Source: Diplosphaera chodatii
Lineage: Eukaryota > Chlorophyta > Trebouxiophyceae > Prasiolales > Stichococcaceae
Length of the DNA: 64,000 nucleotides
Direction of reading: 5' to 3'
NCBI GenBank assembly: GCA_032358165.1
Contig: JAALGY010000053.1
Coordinates: 1,984,001 to 2,048,000 of the forward strand
Numbering within the stretch: the first letter of the stretch is position 1; each line of letters starts with the position of its first letter. Under the pieces are notes generated by a model that searched no databases, had not been told where the DNA came from, and saw nothing but the letters and a program-made list of their open reading frames with translations. Shown in pieces: positions 36,000 through 48,500 of the stretch. Both the position numbers and the translations under genes were made by a program.

Positions 36000-38900
36000 T
36001 CACGCTTGCTGCAGCCCATGAGCCCTCAGCACCCCGACGACTGCCTGCGCTGCAGGCTCTGCCCCCCGCCGCAGTATTTGGAAAGTGCCCCTGTGTGTCA
36101 GCAGGGGTCCTCATGAGCATAACACTGGACCGTCTGTGAATGTCTGACCACATGTCACCTCAACCCACAGGCCAGAGCTCATCTAAGCACACCTCTCGCA
36201 CAAGTTGACGATGCAGGAGCCGCTCCGATCGCCATTCGAGGCTGCCAGCACCCCAATGCCATCCGCTATCGCGTCGCTCGTGGCCGCATCAGTCGCACAT
36301 GCGACTCGCCCGCCATTGAACACTGCTGCGCATGCAGGCCACAGGGCCTCAAACTCCCTCACCTGTGCGGGAGCAGGAGTGACATTCAACGATCATTGGC
36401 TGTGCCGTTTTCTCAGTTCATGAATTCATCTTCCCCATGCCCAGCAAGGGCTGCTCTCACGATGCCTACGCAGCAACACCACACATGCACAGGCTGCCAA
36501 GCAGCACCTCCAGGGGGCTGGTGCTGCCGCTGAGGTTGGCGCTGGTCAGGGCCAGGGCGCCTCCCGTGCGCCGGCACACCTCCCGCGTGAAGCCGTGGTC
36601 TGGAACTCGCACCCCTGCACATGGACACAGCAGGAGCTATAAGCTACCAGACTTAAACTGAACATGGCAACTGATGGCCGGGCCACTCTGCAGCCCAGGC
36701 ATACAGGCTAGTATCAGTGCTGCTCCTCGCCTGGGCCTTCCGACTCAGCACCGGAGCTCAGCCGCACGGTGCAACGTGACAGAGTCACTACATCACAACC
36801 TCGTACCTATGGTCTCCACGCCCGGGTTGAGGTCGGCAGAGAGCGGCGCGTCTTGCCGCCTGCGCAGCACGACTGTGACTGGCCCCGGCAGCAGCGCCCG
36901 CAGCAGCCTGCGCGTTTGCGGCACGCAGAGGCTGAGCAGCACAATCAACACCACGAGCCTGTTCGTGTGCAGCTGTGGCTGTGGCTGCAGCACCCTGCTG
37001 CATGCTGCACAGGTGGACAGTGTGGCACATCACCTGCATTCCTGCAATATCACACACATGTAGCTTCAAGAAAGAAAAGGCCGCATCACCCGCGCGGCAG
37101 GTGCTCTGTCTCAGCGTAGCGCGGAATGTCAAAGGCATCGCCCACGCAGATGGCCAGCGGGCTGTGCAGCTGGCGCTGCTTTGCGGCGTAGATAGCGGCG
37201 ATGCCCTCCGAGCTGCTAGCCAGCGCTGCAAGGCCTGGATCAGAAAACATCCTGTATGTTAGCGATACAACTCAATATCGCAGAGCAGTCGCACTGTTAC
37301 TGGCAAGTCTGCAGATTGTCGGACACCGATAAGCATGCTGCCTTGCGGCATGCAACATGTGAGAAACCGTGCACATGGAGCAGAGTGCTGTACCAGGAAT
37401 GCAACTTTGCGCTTCACAGGGCGTGCTCACCATACAGGGTGTCTGTCGGGATTGCGATCACGCCCGCGCGCTGCAGCGCCTGGACAGCGGCGGGCACATT
37501 CACCAGCTCAGCTGCAAGAGGCTGCGATGGCTGGTCGTCGGTGGCAGACATTCGCACTGCTGCACCGCTGTCTGCCACGCCACTGCCTGCTGCGCTGTCA
37601 TCTGACCTCCAAGACATGTCGAACACCACCTGGTAGCAGACAGCACAGCAATTTGAACTGGATCTGCCTGAGCTCCTGGCCCTCTGAATACAGAGAGCGC
37701 ATGCATGTGCAACAAGTCGGGGCTGTACGGGATGATATGGTGCCTACATACCGAGAGGTGGTCTGATGGGAAGCGCTCCGAGGGCAAGAATGCCGCAACG
37801 TCTTCCCTGCTGGGCAGCGGGATCTGGCGCTTGACAGCCATGCGGCTGGGCTGATACCAGACATAGTCCAGTGCGCCAACATAGCCGCGCACCTGTGAGC
37901 AGGAAACAGGAGCAAGTGGCAACCAGGCACAGCTGGCGACTTACTTCGACTTATACAGCCATCGTGTTGCTAAGCAGACATGAAAGGCATGTGGTGTGCA
38001 TGCATAAAGTCAGGGGTTCTGCAAAAGCACACGCACATAGTTGGTGAACTCTGTGCGCAGGTCATCGGCCGCCGCCAGACTGAAGGGGCTGCGCAGGTCC
38101 ACACCGACCACCCGTGGTGTCGCAGGATCTTGTGCATCAGCCGCTGCAGGGTGGGGCTCAGGCGCAGCCGCAGCCGAGGCCGCAGCCTCCACCACCGCCG
38201 CCGCCTGGCCGCTGCCAAACGCCGCCGAATCCACGGCAATCGGCCTCGCACCGAAGCCGCCCGCCCTCGCGCCGCTGCTGGCGCCGCCAGCCTGGGTGCT
38301 GACGGCACTGGGCGCTGCTGCCTCGTCGTCAGACAGCGCATCTGAAAGCTCGTCGTCCTCATCGACGTCTGTGGCGGTGGCGTTGCCGGTGCCGTTGGCA
38401 GCGGCGGAGGGCGTGGCGGCAGGCGGCTGCGGGGCGCTGCGCCGTCGGCCGAATGTGAAGTCGGCGCCCTCCCGCCAGTCCCAAAAGTCGGCAGGCAGCG
38501 CCCCGCTGCGCAGCAGCTCGACGGTCCCTGCGCCAGCAGGCCCGGACTGTGCAAGCCACATGTGTATATCCATGGAGCACTGGAAGAACCGTCCCGGCTT
38601 ATGTGCCCACGTGGAAAGCAAGGTCATTTCGGCGTGGCGTCATACCAGGGATGCCCTCGTTGAGGTCGCTGTTGAGGTCGCCGCACAGCAGCAGCGCAGG
38701 GCATGGCGCGGTGCTGCTGGTGTCCTGCGCTGTGGCCTGCAGCAAACCCGTGACTCGCATGCCGGCAGATCCCTTCTCAACAGTACTGAAAACAGCAGTG
38801 CCATATGTACGAAGGCATATCACATGTTGTTGTGATGTGGTGGCACTTTTCAAGCACCTCTGCCATGAAGCTGTCTGCCTCCGCAAGCGCAGCGGCAATG

Positions 38901-41858
38901 TGCAGCGTGCGGATGTGCGGCGCCCGCGGGTGGAAGAACAGGTGCGTGTTCAGCACGCACACGCTGTGCTCCCAGCCGTCTGCCGCTGGAGCGCTGGCGG
39001 CACCGTCCGCTGGCACCTGCTGTGCACCGTTCGCCTCGCAGCCAGGGGTGCCAGACTCCGGGCCGCCGGATCCTACAGGCCGCAGCAGCACCAGCTGCGC
39101 GATGGTGCCGACGCGCTGCAGGGCGGCCTGCAGGTGCGGCGAGGCCCGCAGCAGCGGCAGCAGCGCCGCGTGCCGGCTCTCCTGCAGGAGGACAGGCGCC
39201 CGGAATTCTGACTGCAGGTCCTGATGCTGGAGTCGGGCAGTAAGCGGCATGTGGCTGCAAGCTCTTGCATAGCCAGCAGGCATGCAGCCCACATAGCGAC
39301 CAGATTTGACAAACTGTCTAGTGAACCCCGGACCACTGCAACAACTAGCATGCAGCACGCAGCACACCTCGCCGTCCGGCAGTTCCGCCAACTTGGCAAA
39401 GATCTGCCGGAAGTTGAGGTCACGCTGTGCAACCGCAGCGAAGCGTGAGCGCTGCCAGAAGGTGGCGGACCCCTCCGACGTTTTCCCCGCCTTGTTGGTG
39501 TACACACCCTCAAAGCCTGATGATGCGGACCCCAGCACATGAGAAGCATGAAACGTCTGGTGCAGATGCAGCCGAAGCGACCACACTGTGCGGTCGTCTC
39601 CGCAGCGACAACCCCTTGGCAGCAGCACGGCAAGACCCTTTCACACAGCCGCACCCGCTGCAGTCAGGTGTGGGCGAAAGTAGACTGCAAATGCCTTCTC
39701 GTCCACTTCCTGTAGGCAGACGATGTCAGCGTTGAAGCCCAGCAGCTCCGCAAGTATGAGCGGTCGCCGGTAGCTGGCATCCAGAAACCTGCAGCAAGAC
39801 AGTGCCCACCATATGACATGCTGCAAACTCAAAGCAATAATGCAATGACCACACTACAACTGCTGACTTGCAGATACAGCTAGCCATAGTGCACATAGGA
39901 AGGCAAGCCAACCTTCTGGGGCAGTAGCTGAAGAGCTTGTTGATGCCCTTCTCGCTGGAGGCGTACTGGTCCGCCAGGATGTTGTACGTGACCACCCTGA
40001 AGTCTGGGTGCGCCAGCGGCTGGGCTGCAGGCGCAGAACGAGCCACGGCCTCATATTGCCCTTGCAGCCTGCTGTGCGGCGCTTCCTGCTGTGCAGCATG
40101 GAAGCGCCGTGGAAGTTGTCGCGGCCACTGTGCCACACACCTGTGAGGGCATGCCGTCGCGCAGTGGGGGTGTTGGAGCCAGGCCCCGCTTCAACAGGCC
40201 CAAATGTGAACGCCTCGGGGTCCCCAAGCCGCAGCTGCTGCGTCTCATCAACGCCGCCATTCGCACCATGGTGCCCGTTGCCGCAGTCGCTAATGCTCGC
40301 ACTGCCTGCGCAGCAGTCCACCATCAGGCAACGCAAAGCATGTGGTAATCTGAGCTGCCAGCTGTATCCAATCATGCTCGACAACCTGCATTTTGCGCGC
40401 AAATGTGCAGACCTGCAGGGACCTGCGCTGCAGGCGTGCACTCCACGCGCAGCATGCAGCCGGCGTCAGCAGCCACTGGAACATAACGCGGGCCGTGGGC
40501 ACCGAGTGGCTGGAAGGCAGATGCTGTTGGTAGCCGCCGGTGCCATGCCCACTGCGACGCCTCACTGTTGGCAAACTGCAACTGCGACGAGAGTGAAAGC
40601 GGCATTTTCAGGACGATGATCTTTTGTTGATTTCTGATGCTAGAACTTGATGCCAATATGCTCATGAACGACGACAGTGTGCGGTGCTGAGGGTCCGAAC
40701 ATCAGCGCGGCAGACATCGCTGTTAATGCCCGCTGTCGTTCGCTCTCTCTGGTCTCACCGTGGCCATTGCAAGCACAGGGCACCCCACAACCGCCTTCCC
40801 ATGCACCTCAAGCTGCAAGCACATCCCCAAGTGTGTTCACAAGCAGCTTACGTCATGTAAGTGCACGCTGTACAGGTGTTATCTGAAGCACATGTCCACC
40901 AGCAGCACACTGCAAGAGCATTCAAGCATCCCTGCAGACCTTCTCAATGGTAGGCGGGTTGCGGTCAATGACATACGACTCGTTTCCGACGCGCAGCAGC
41001 CTGCCATGCTGCCACGCCTCATCGTTGCTGAGGCTGCCATCCACCACAGGACTGCGACAATGCACTCCAACCTTGAGCCCAATGTGCGGCCATTCACACA
41101 GACCACAGCCTCCGTGCAGGCTCTATGACACCGTGCTACCTTCACTAGGATTCATCTGCAGCTCGCCTGTCAGTGGAGCTGCTGTCATGTAGTACCGTTC
41201 TCGGCAGCTCCGCAGCTACACTCTGTGGCGAGTGCTTGGCGCGGTGCTTCTTCGCCTTTGACCCACCAGCTGCATGCATGACAGCCGCGCTCACCTGAGC
41301 TGCATTCTGCATTGGTGCTGTGACATTGACACACCACAAGTCTGCAGTGCTGTCGAACGCTTCTGACTGAGCCATACACGCATCTAGCCTGGCTGCAGCC
41401 CTCACCAACTGGTGGCGCCGCGCTCTTTTGGATGCGCATGAGCGGCTTCTCCAGTGCCTCATCTTTTGGCCTGAATGAACGGAGACTGCCATGCTTGGGA
41501 CTCTGCTCCAAGGTTGCTGTATGGATGTCAGTCATGGCCTGAAACCACCCCAGCCTGCTGGAGATGATGGCATACCGGGACAGGTTGCGCTGGGTGCCAT
41601 TGATGTTCAGCACGATTGTGAGCTTGTCATCAGCTTCCTGCGATCTGACCACCACCTACAAGCACAGGTGCAGACATCAGGGTGACATACGCAAAGGTTT
41701 GTTGCACTACCGGCTGCTGCCAGCAGTACGCGGCCGGCATGTATGACCTTCTCTGGTGTCGTTGTCATGGGAAGTGGCTTCCGTCGAGCTTGCTTCTGCG
41801 GCACAGACCGCCTGACTGCGAGTGCGGCAACCCGGAAGCATGTAACACGCAGCGACAT
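36000..41858 (-). CDS. PDE12-like 2',5'-phosphodiesterase/poly(A) exonuclease fused to YrdC/Sua5 TC-AMP synthase
   Basis: One gene with two enzymes. The N-terminus from ATG 41858 (MSLRVTCFRVAALAVRRSVP) is Arg-rich with no acid, like a mitochondrial presequence. The PDE12 N-domain follows: KLTIVLNINGTQRNLSR (41576-41655), EALEKPLMRIQ, DEAWQHGRLLRVGNESYVID (about 40945-41010), RYVPVAADAG (about 40470) and VEAGPGSNT. The EEP nuclease then has VVTYNILADQYAS (about 39960-40000), CLQEVDE, LNTHLFF, CGDLNSD, FTNYV, GALDYVWY, QIPLPSREDV and FPSDHLS. The exon 37431-37629 continues VVFDMSWR and runs without stop into the YrdC start VIAIPTDTLYG. YrdC then shows AAKQRQ, LLPGPVTVVL, LTSANLSGST and SCIVNLCER, and ends GTFQILRRGAEPA...LQQA (TGA 36000-36002). 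Catalytic motifs of both halves look intact. PDE12 trims 2',5'-A and spurious poly(A); YrdC makes the precursor of tRNA t6A. Confidence 0.88.
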
Positions 41859-42354
41859 CAATGGCGCCGTGGTTGCCGGGTATGGCCTGCTGCGATCAGG
41901 CTCCGTGCTGCTGCCAAGAGCCACAACTTGGCTGATGTTCACATCTTCTCGTGCTGAAACTAGGCGTAACAGCACTTTGGGATCGAAATCTGCGTGTACT
42001 GCACGACATGGCTGAAATCACATGCATCAGACGATCAGAGGCTCAAAGCATCACTCAATGCAGGTCACTCTCGCATTTACCAGCACGTTTTGATCTGCTC
42101 AAACGGCTCCCGCGCTCGCATCCATATATGTGTGCATGCTGTGCGCGTTCATGAGAATGCCGATCATGCACTAGCATGCAGCGATCAGACAGGTGCACAA
42201 TCCCGCAAACCAGCATCTCGGCATTTACTAGGCCAGGACATTGCAAGTCTGACCACATCGGGCCACAAGGCAAGATAGGTGGCGGAACGCCGCCTGATTG
42301 GGGCATGGTCAGCTAAGGGGACATGCATCAGTCGCGCATGGGAGGACGCCCAGG
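41859..42354. other. Divergent intergenic region, PDE12-YrdC / ARP7
   Basis: No exon supported. The frame upstream of 41858 is open on the minus strand but has no ATG. Confidence 0.45.
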
Positions 42355-44898
42355 ATGAGCTCAGCCATTGTGGTGGACTTGGGCAGCAGCGCAGTCAAAT
42401 GCGGGCTGGCGAACAGCTACTTGACGGATACTCAGCCCTCTGTGGTGAGCCAACCCTCGCGCGACGTTTCTGGCGGCGGTGCCCAAGGCGCATCGTGGCA
42501 TGCACATACAACTTGCAACACGAGGGTGTAACTTGCAGGTGACATCCACTACCCTGAGGACAGCATCGGCCACGGACGCCACACAGCCTGCAGGCGGCGT
42601 GCAGGCCATCGGCAACGGTCAGGTTGCAGACTGGGCCGCACTCGAGCGCATTCTGCACGATGCGATCTACATGCAGGTTGGACGCGCATGGCTGCTGTCC
42701 TCCACGTTGTCATAAGTGCTGCAAGTGTACAGAAGACACCTGTTCTACAGATGCGCCAGCGTGCTTACAGTGCCACATGCTGCCTACAGCTGGGTTGGGA
42801 GGTTGGCGAGGAGGGCAACCTGCTGATTGCTGAGCCACTGTGCACGCCAAGGGTGAGGAGCAAGGAGCTCGCTGTGCAGTGTGCGGTCACTCGTCGGTCT
42901 ATCGTGCGTCGCTGATCAAAGCGTCCTGTCTCATGCATCGTGACACTGGCGCCAAGTACGAGCCATGTTTAGCTCGCCAGAGGTTGTCAGCATGCTTGCA
43001 AGCAGCATTTTGCTGCTGTCATCGTGACCATTGTGGCGTCACCGTTCGCAGGACGACCGCGAGCAGCTGGCGCAGCTTGCTTTCGAGGTGTTCAATGTCA
43101 GCGGGCTGTTCTTCGCGGACCAGGCGCTGCTGTCTTTGTACTCTGTTGGGAAGTCCACTGGTCTTGTCGTTGACTTTGGACACACCAAGACAGGCAAGAG
43201 GCAGCGTCACGTTCGTTCTCCCCTCGTTATCTTTCTGACACTCTGTGTTGCAAACTACCTCACTTCAGCTGGCACGTCAACAATGGCAAGTGCCTGCTTT
43301 TCCTTCCTGCCTATTCTCTTTGTCGCTGCTCCAAGCGGAAGCGCTCACCAGCCGCCGTCTGCTCCCCACTGCAGACGTGTCGATGGTGGTGGACGGTCTG
43401 CTGTACCTGCCGTCGGTGAGGCGGCTGCCCTTTGGCGGGCGCGACGTGACGCAGCACCTGCAGCAGCTGCTTGCCGCGCGCGGCGTCACCATTGACGACC
43501 TTGACATAGTCCAGGCAGGAGACAGCCGTCACTGGCCATCCAGGATGTCTTCTCTCTGATGCTGGTCAATGCCTGTGCTGGTCTTCTCAGCCAGCAGGAG
43601 AATGTTCAGAAGTCTGCATCTGGACTGCAGGGCCTGAGAGAAGGCTGCGCTACAGCAGAGGACGACCAGGCAGCTGAGGTACCCTCTGCTGGCATGACAC
43701 ATGCGAGCATATGAAGTGTGATGATGCCAAACACATTGCTGGTCATAACTATGCAACACTTAATAGTTGTGTGCAAGTGGTTTGCAGGAGGGCAAGAGAG
43801 CGTTCAGATTGCCTGACGGCCGGGAGGTGGCATTCAGGTCAGTCGGCAAAGCCAGAATGAGACGCACGGATGTACAACATCGCAACGCACTGGGGATTGC
43901 GCCATGTTGGAGCCTGCAACCAAGGCGAGCTCGGTAGATTGTGTGTGAGCCGGCGAACCCCCACCTGCATCCTGTCGTTCGTGCAGTGCCGAGGAGGCCG
44001 CGGGGCTGGCGGCATGCATGCTGCAGCCGTCGCTTGCAGGCGCAGACTGCCCCTCGGTGGTGGAGACTGTCGCTGCAGCTGTCTTCACCCATCTGGACCC
44101 CGCCATCCGGAGGGTGTGTGCGAAGTCAAGCACCAGTCCGCATATCATTTCCACTGCATGCTGCTGAACTGCAGTTCCCATCCAGCACTGGTTTGCTGCA
44201 CCGCTGAGCAGCTGGCTGCTGTGGGAAACAGACGGCCTTGGACGCAGTGCTGGTGTGCGGTGGCGGTAGCGCAGTGCCGGGCCTCACCCAGAAGGTGAGG
44301 CTGGCGGCACAGGCCTGTCCATGTTTTCGGTTGCCAGCCTGATGTGCTGCAACCGGGGCTGCGCACCAATCTCAGACTGGCATCCGTCTGGATTCTTCCC
44401 CTGCGCATGCGAGTATGCTGGGAGCTGCTGGACCGGGAGCTGCCAGTGCATTGTTGTTGCAGCTTGGCCATGTGTGGGGTTGTCGTCCAGTCCTGATGTC
44501 TGCGTGCAGCTTTGCCGGGAGCTGCGGCAGCTGCTGCCGCCGCTGATGACGCCGGTGGCAGCGACTGTACCAGAGTACATGCCGGCAGCCACCCTGCAGC
44601 ACTCTTCATGGATGGGAGGCGCTGTGCTTTCGAAGGTGCAACCCAGTGTCATATGAAGTGTGTCCCATCAAGACCTCCACTACTGTGCTCCACATGCATT
44701 TGCCACTTGCAATGCTGGTGTGAGAAAATGGTCGGTGGTTTTCTAAGGGTGTGCTACTATTGAGTGGACGTCAAGCAAAATTTTCACAGTTGCATCTTGC
44801 TGTGCATGCAGATCCTCATGCAGCATAACCATTACATATCAAAGGGCGAGTACGAGGAATGTGGGCCTGCGATTGTGCACCGAAAGACGGGTCTGTGA
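42355..44898 (+). CDS. ARP7: Actin-related protein 7 (plant-type nuclear ARP)
   Basis: Nuclear actin-fold protein; in plants ARP7 is a subunit of SWI/SNF-type remodelers. ATG 42355 opens MSSAIVVDLGSSAVKCGLA, the phosphate-1 loop. After a variable stretch come LGWEVGEEGNLLIAEPLCTP (about 42790-42850), REQLAQLAFEVFNVSG with FFADQALLSLYSVGKSTGLV (about 43055-43170) and DFGH, the phosphate-2 loop. LLYLPSVRRLPFGGRDVT, RLPDGREVAF, an LQPSL segment and LVCGGGSAVPGL (about 44250-44290) follow. VPEYMP and SWMGGAVLSKV precede a last exon with HYISKGEYEECGP ending HRKTGL, TGA 44896-44898. The LGWE-GNEGN-LCTP block matches plant ARP7 rather than ARP4, ARP5 or ARP6. Confidence 0.85.
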
Positions 44899-45531
44899 CC
44901 GTCTGCACCGCCTGCGACTTCTTGTCATGTGCAGCTCGGCTGCCACCTGCTGAGTCAGGTGACACTATGCACCCCATATGTGATCGTGCCAGATTGTATG
45001 GCTTATCAAGCAGCATATTGACCTGTCACTACTTCAGATATTATGTCCCGACATTCCCATGGTGTGAAATATACACCTCGACAATTGGTTTGCAGGGCTT
45101 TCCTGAGGACGTTCTGGTGGCTCGTGCTGTATGCTTTTGGTGGTTGTTAGGTCGTGTCATTGCTGTGGTGAGTGACTAGTTGCAACATGTGTTTACATAA
45201 GGTTCAAAAGATAATAATGGACAGGGCAACCTGGTCTACAATGCATTGCCGCAAGGTGAGACCCAAAACCGTGCATACATGCGTCAGGCACTGCCTCCGG
45301 CTCAGCCCAGCATGTGACATTGTACTGTAACTCAGCAACATCCCAATGAAGATCTAGCAGCCACACATTGTCTGTGTGGAACCAATGATGAATGCCACAG
45401 TGCCAAAAATGCTATCGGCAAGGCAGTTTCAGTATTAATGCTACCCTTGAAATTGACCCTGCACTCCCGCCTTGCCGCGGGCGATCATTTGTGGATCTTT
45501 GGGGCGCTAATGCCTGAACATCTAGTAAGGG
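44899..45531. other. Convergent spacer, ARP7 / purple acid phosphatase
   Basis: No exon supported. The only plus-strand TGTAA in reach of ARP7 is at 45326-45330. The nearest minus-strand TGTAA for the phosphatase (TTACA on plus) is at 45193-45197. If both are used, the two 3' UTRs overlap. Confidence 0.4.
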
Positions 45532-48500
45532 TGGTTCTGCTTGCAAGGCACGTACTTGTTGTGCTTCCACTCGTAGCTGCAAGGCAAGTGATGACGTATT
45601 AGTACTCTTGGCAATGCAGGACCTGTCAACCCTCGAGCACAAGAGAGTCATGGTCTCATGGCGGCAGACATTACAAGCGCCATCACAGAAGCAGCACTCA
45701 CAGCTTGCCGCCGAACTTGACGTAGCGCTTGTGCTGGTAGTCGTGGTCGTTGAAGTGCTTGGGCTTCTTGGTGGGTGCCTTGTGCTTGCGCGTGGGCGTC
45801 TTCTGCGACATAGCAAGACAGACACAGCTCATGAGAGGTGCGGACGCATCTTAGAGCCTGTGCAAGGTTGCCTGCACACCACTATGTACACAGCTGAGCC
45901 ATGTACGATCTGGTCACACTCCGCCGGGTTAGCAGTCAGAAGCAGCTGCAGCAGGGTAGTGTAAGCCATCGTCCCCGCGCTCAGCTCACCGCCGGCTTGG
46001 GCAGCGGCGCCAGGACGGCGCCCTGGCGGCGGTTGGGGCACGCCCGAGTGTCACGCTGCAGCAGCATCTGCATGGCCAGGCAACACAGTGTTGGTTAGTG
46101 CTGAACCAAGCACGAATGATTGCAGGGTTACAGATGGTGGGCTGCTAGATCTGAGCATACTCAGGGTCAAAAATAAGCTGCATGGGTGTAGTGTGGCGCA
46201 TGTGCAGAGCCAGCTTTACATGTCTGCTCGACCAAAGTGCACCAACGCTGCAAGCGCACCGAGTCAGTCACAACGGGCAGGCCGTCCAGGTTGCGGTACC
46301 AGCTCCACGAGGCGTGCGTGGAGTCCTGGACCAGATATGCAGCACATCAGGCACAGACTGGAATGGCAGACGGCAATGGCACATCCAACCCAATGCCGAG
46401 GCACTGCACCGTGACATTGTCATATGTATGCCAGGTCAAAATTCCCGTCATCAGAGTGACAGCTGCTGCTGTTTGTTCCATTAGCTTCATGTTGTGAAAC
46501 ATATTGTCCATCAGGCCCATCAACCGACCTGGATCTCCAGGATGGCGTGGCCGAAGGCATCCTCACGGTATGCGCTCCACGCGGGCTGGGTCGGCGTGCA
46601 GTACGGTACCTGCACAGCACCAGGTTTTTTTAACAACACTGACGACTGGCAGCAAATGCACGGTTGGAAGGCAAAGCGCACAGCTGAGCACCGCCTGAGC
46701 CTAGACCATGCATGTGGGCTCACAACAACACATCGTTGCACCTGTGTCTTGGGGGAAACGCAGGTGGTGGGATCTGCGGACAGGTCGTTGTCCGATGGGT
46801 TGGGGCACGAGCCGTTGGTGTTGACGTCATTTGTGAAGGTGTCGACGAACTGATGGTACAGCTGCACACACCAACAATGCAGCCAAGTGAAGACTGCTTG
46901 CATGTTTCATCCTGCATGCTACGAGGGATGCAGTGGTGGCAATAGTGCTACGCCAGCAGTTTCTGGCAACCAGCAGGTGCTGGCAGTCGCGGGACGGGCG
47001 CGGCGCATGCATGCACACACCTGCTCGGAGTTACCACCATCGCCGATGGTGATGTACGTTGGTGCGCAGCCGTTGGGGTCGACGGTGTAGTTGTTCACCT
47101 GCAGGAAATGAACGCCAGATGAAAAGAGCTCATCCATAGCAAGTCACATGGCGCAAGGGGCAGAGCACAGAGAGGCTCGGCGACCGTACCGGGTTGCTGC
47201 GCTCGTATGCGTGCACATGCCTGCAAGGCAAGGCATCACATTCTCATCTGGCCATGTCATATCAACCTGTTCTGATCGGTGTGCGTCCGCGATGCAGGGA
47301 GGTCTGTTGAATTCAGTGCGTTGATCAACTGACATAGTTACAGTAGGGTAAGGACAAGAAGATTAAATGAGGTTAGTGCTGTGTCAGAACATGGATACAA
47401 TGCTTTTAATAGAGTAGGTATAGCACATACCCAGACATGATGAGGTCAACGCCAGCCGCGTTGAACATTGGCTCAAAGATCTGGCGCCAGCAGTCTGCAG
47501 GAGCAAGGCGCAACCACTTGGTTTTAGTGTCGTGCGACACATTGCCAACATATACGGCAGCTGCAAGCAGCTCAGCGCAATGCGGTTAGACGCACCGTAC
47601 TGCTTGTAGTGAACGGTGTAGGTGTGGTACACAGGGCCGTGGAAAACTGCATCAGGTCGAGATTGACACAATCAGGCTCATGGCAGCCCAACATGGCCGC
47701 CCAGCATGTGAAGACCGTTACCACATGCATTGACTCAGCAGATGCTCAGTGTCACATTGCTTTTGAGCAATGCGAGCACTCACTGACGAACACCCATGGG
47801 GTCTTAGACCTGCAGCACACCAGGTGATCCATTATGATCTTCTCAACAGTAGGCACAAATAAACGTTGAATGATGATATTCAGTTTGCCAACCATCCGAA
47901 CACCATTCTTTATGACTGGTATGCTACCGCAGCAGTGTCTGCAAGGGGTGACCAGGGACCCACCGATCGATGGAAGCGAGATCAGCCTGGGCCCATGCGT
48001 ACTGCAAGCCAAGAGAAGCACGTCATCACCGCCGCACGAGGCGAAGTGCAGTCGAGGAGGAGTCAGGACAATGTGAAACAGTCGAGAGGACACGGATGAC
48101 ACGCTGCACATGATGCATCCAATACACACCTGCATCGACGTCCTGGCGTAGTCGGTGTACTGCGACAGGAACTGGACGTGCACCGGGCCATGCTCGATGG
48201 AGCTACACCAGGTGGCACGATGATGGTCAGCGGCCTCATGCTGCAGTCGGCTCATGCCCAGAATTGGTGCTGCACTGCCTTGTGTGCTGGGTACGCAGCG
48301 GCAAGACAGGTAGGCATGCTATGTAGTTTGACCACTACTCACTAGTACAGGTTGGAGTCGGAGCCAGCCTGCTCATATGGCATGGGGTAGCGCTGGTTGT
48401 AGCTCTGCTGTGACACACCCTGGTTGTTGCCGTTGCTGGTCTCAATCTGCATGGGTCGAACGAAGCCAGATGAGATGACAGCCTTCTTTTTCGGCGCCCA

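Noticed and set aside
36000..37629. YrdC as a separate gene starting at an ATG inside 37431-37629
   Set aside because: The exon starts with the final strand of the nuclease domain in phase with the previous exon and has no stop, so a single fused protein is the simpler reading. An extra internal promoter is not excluded.
41294..41362. Candidate exon with AFDSTADLWC in the PDE12 N-terminal region
   Set aside because: Its phases do not fit the flanking exons. Joining the exon ending at 41406 directly to the one starting at 41269 gives the conserved Lys-rich stretch (GSKAKKHRAKH) in frame.
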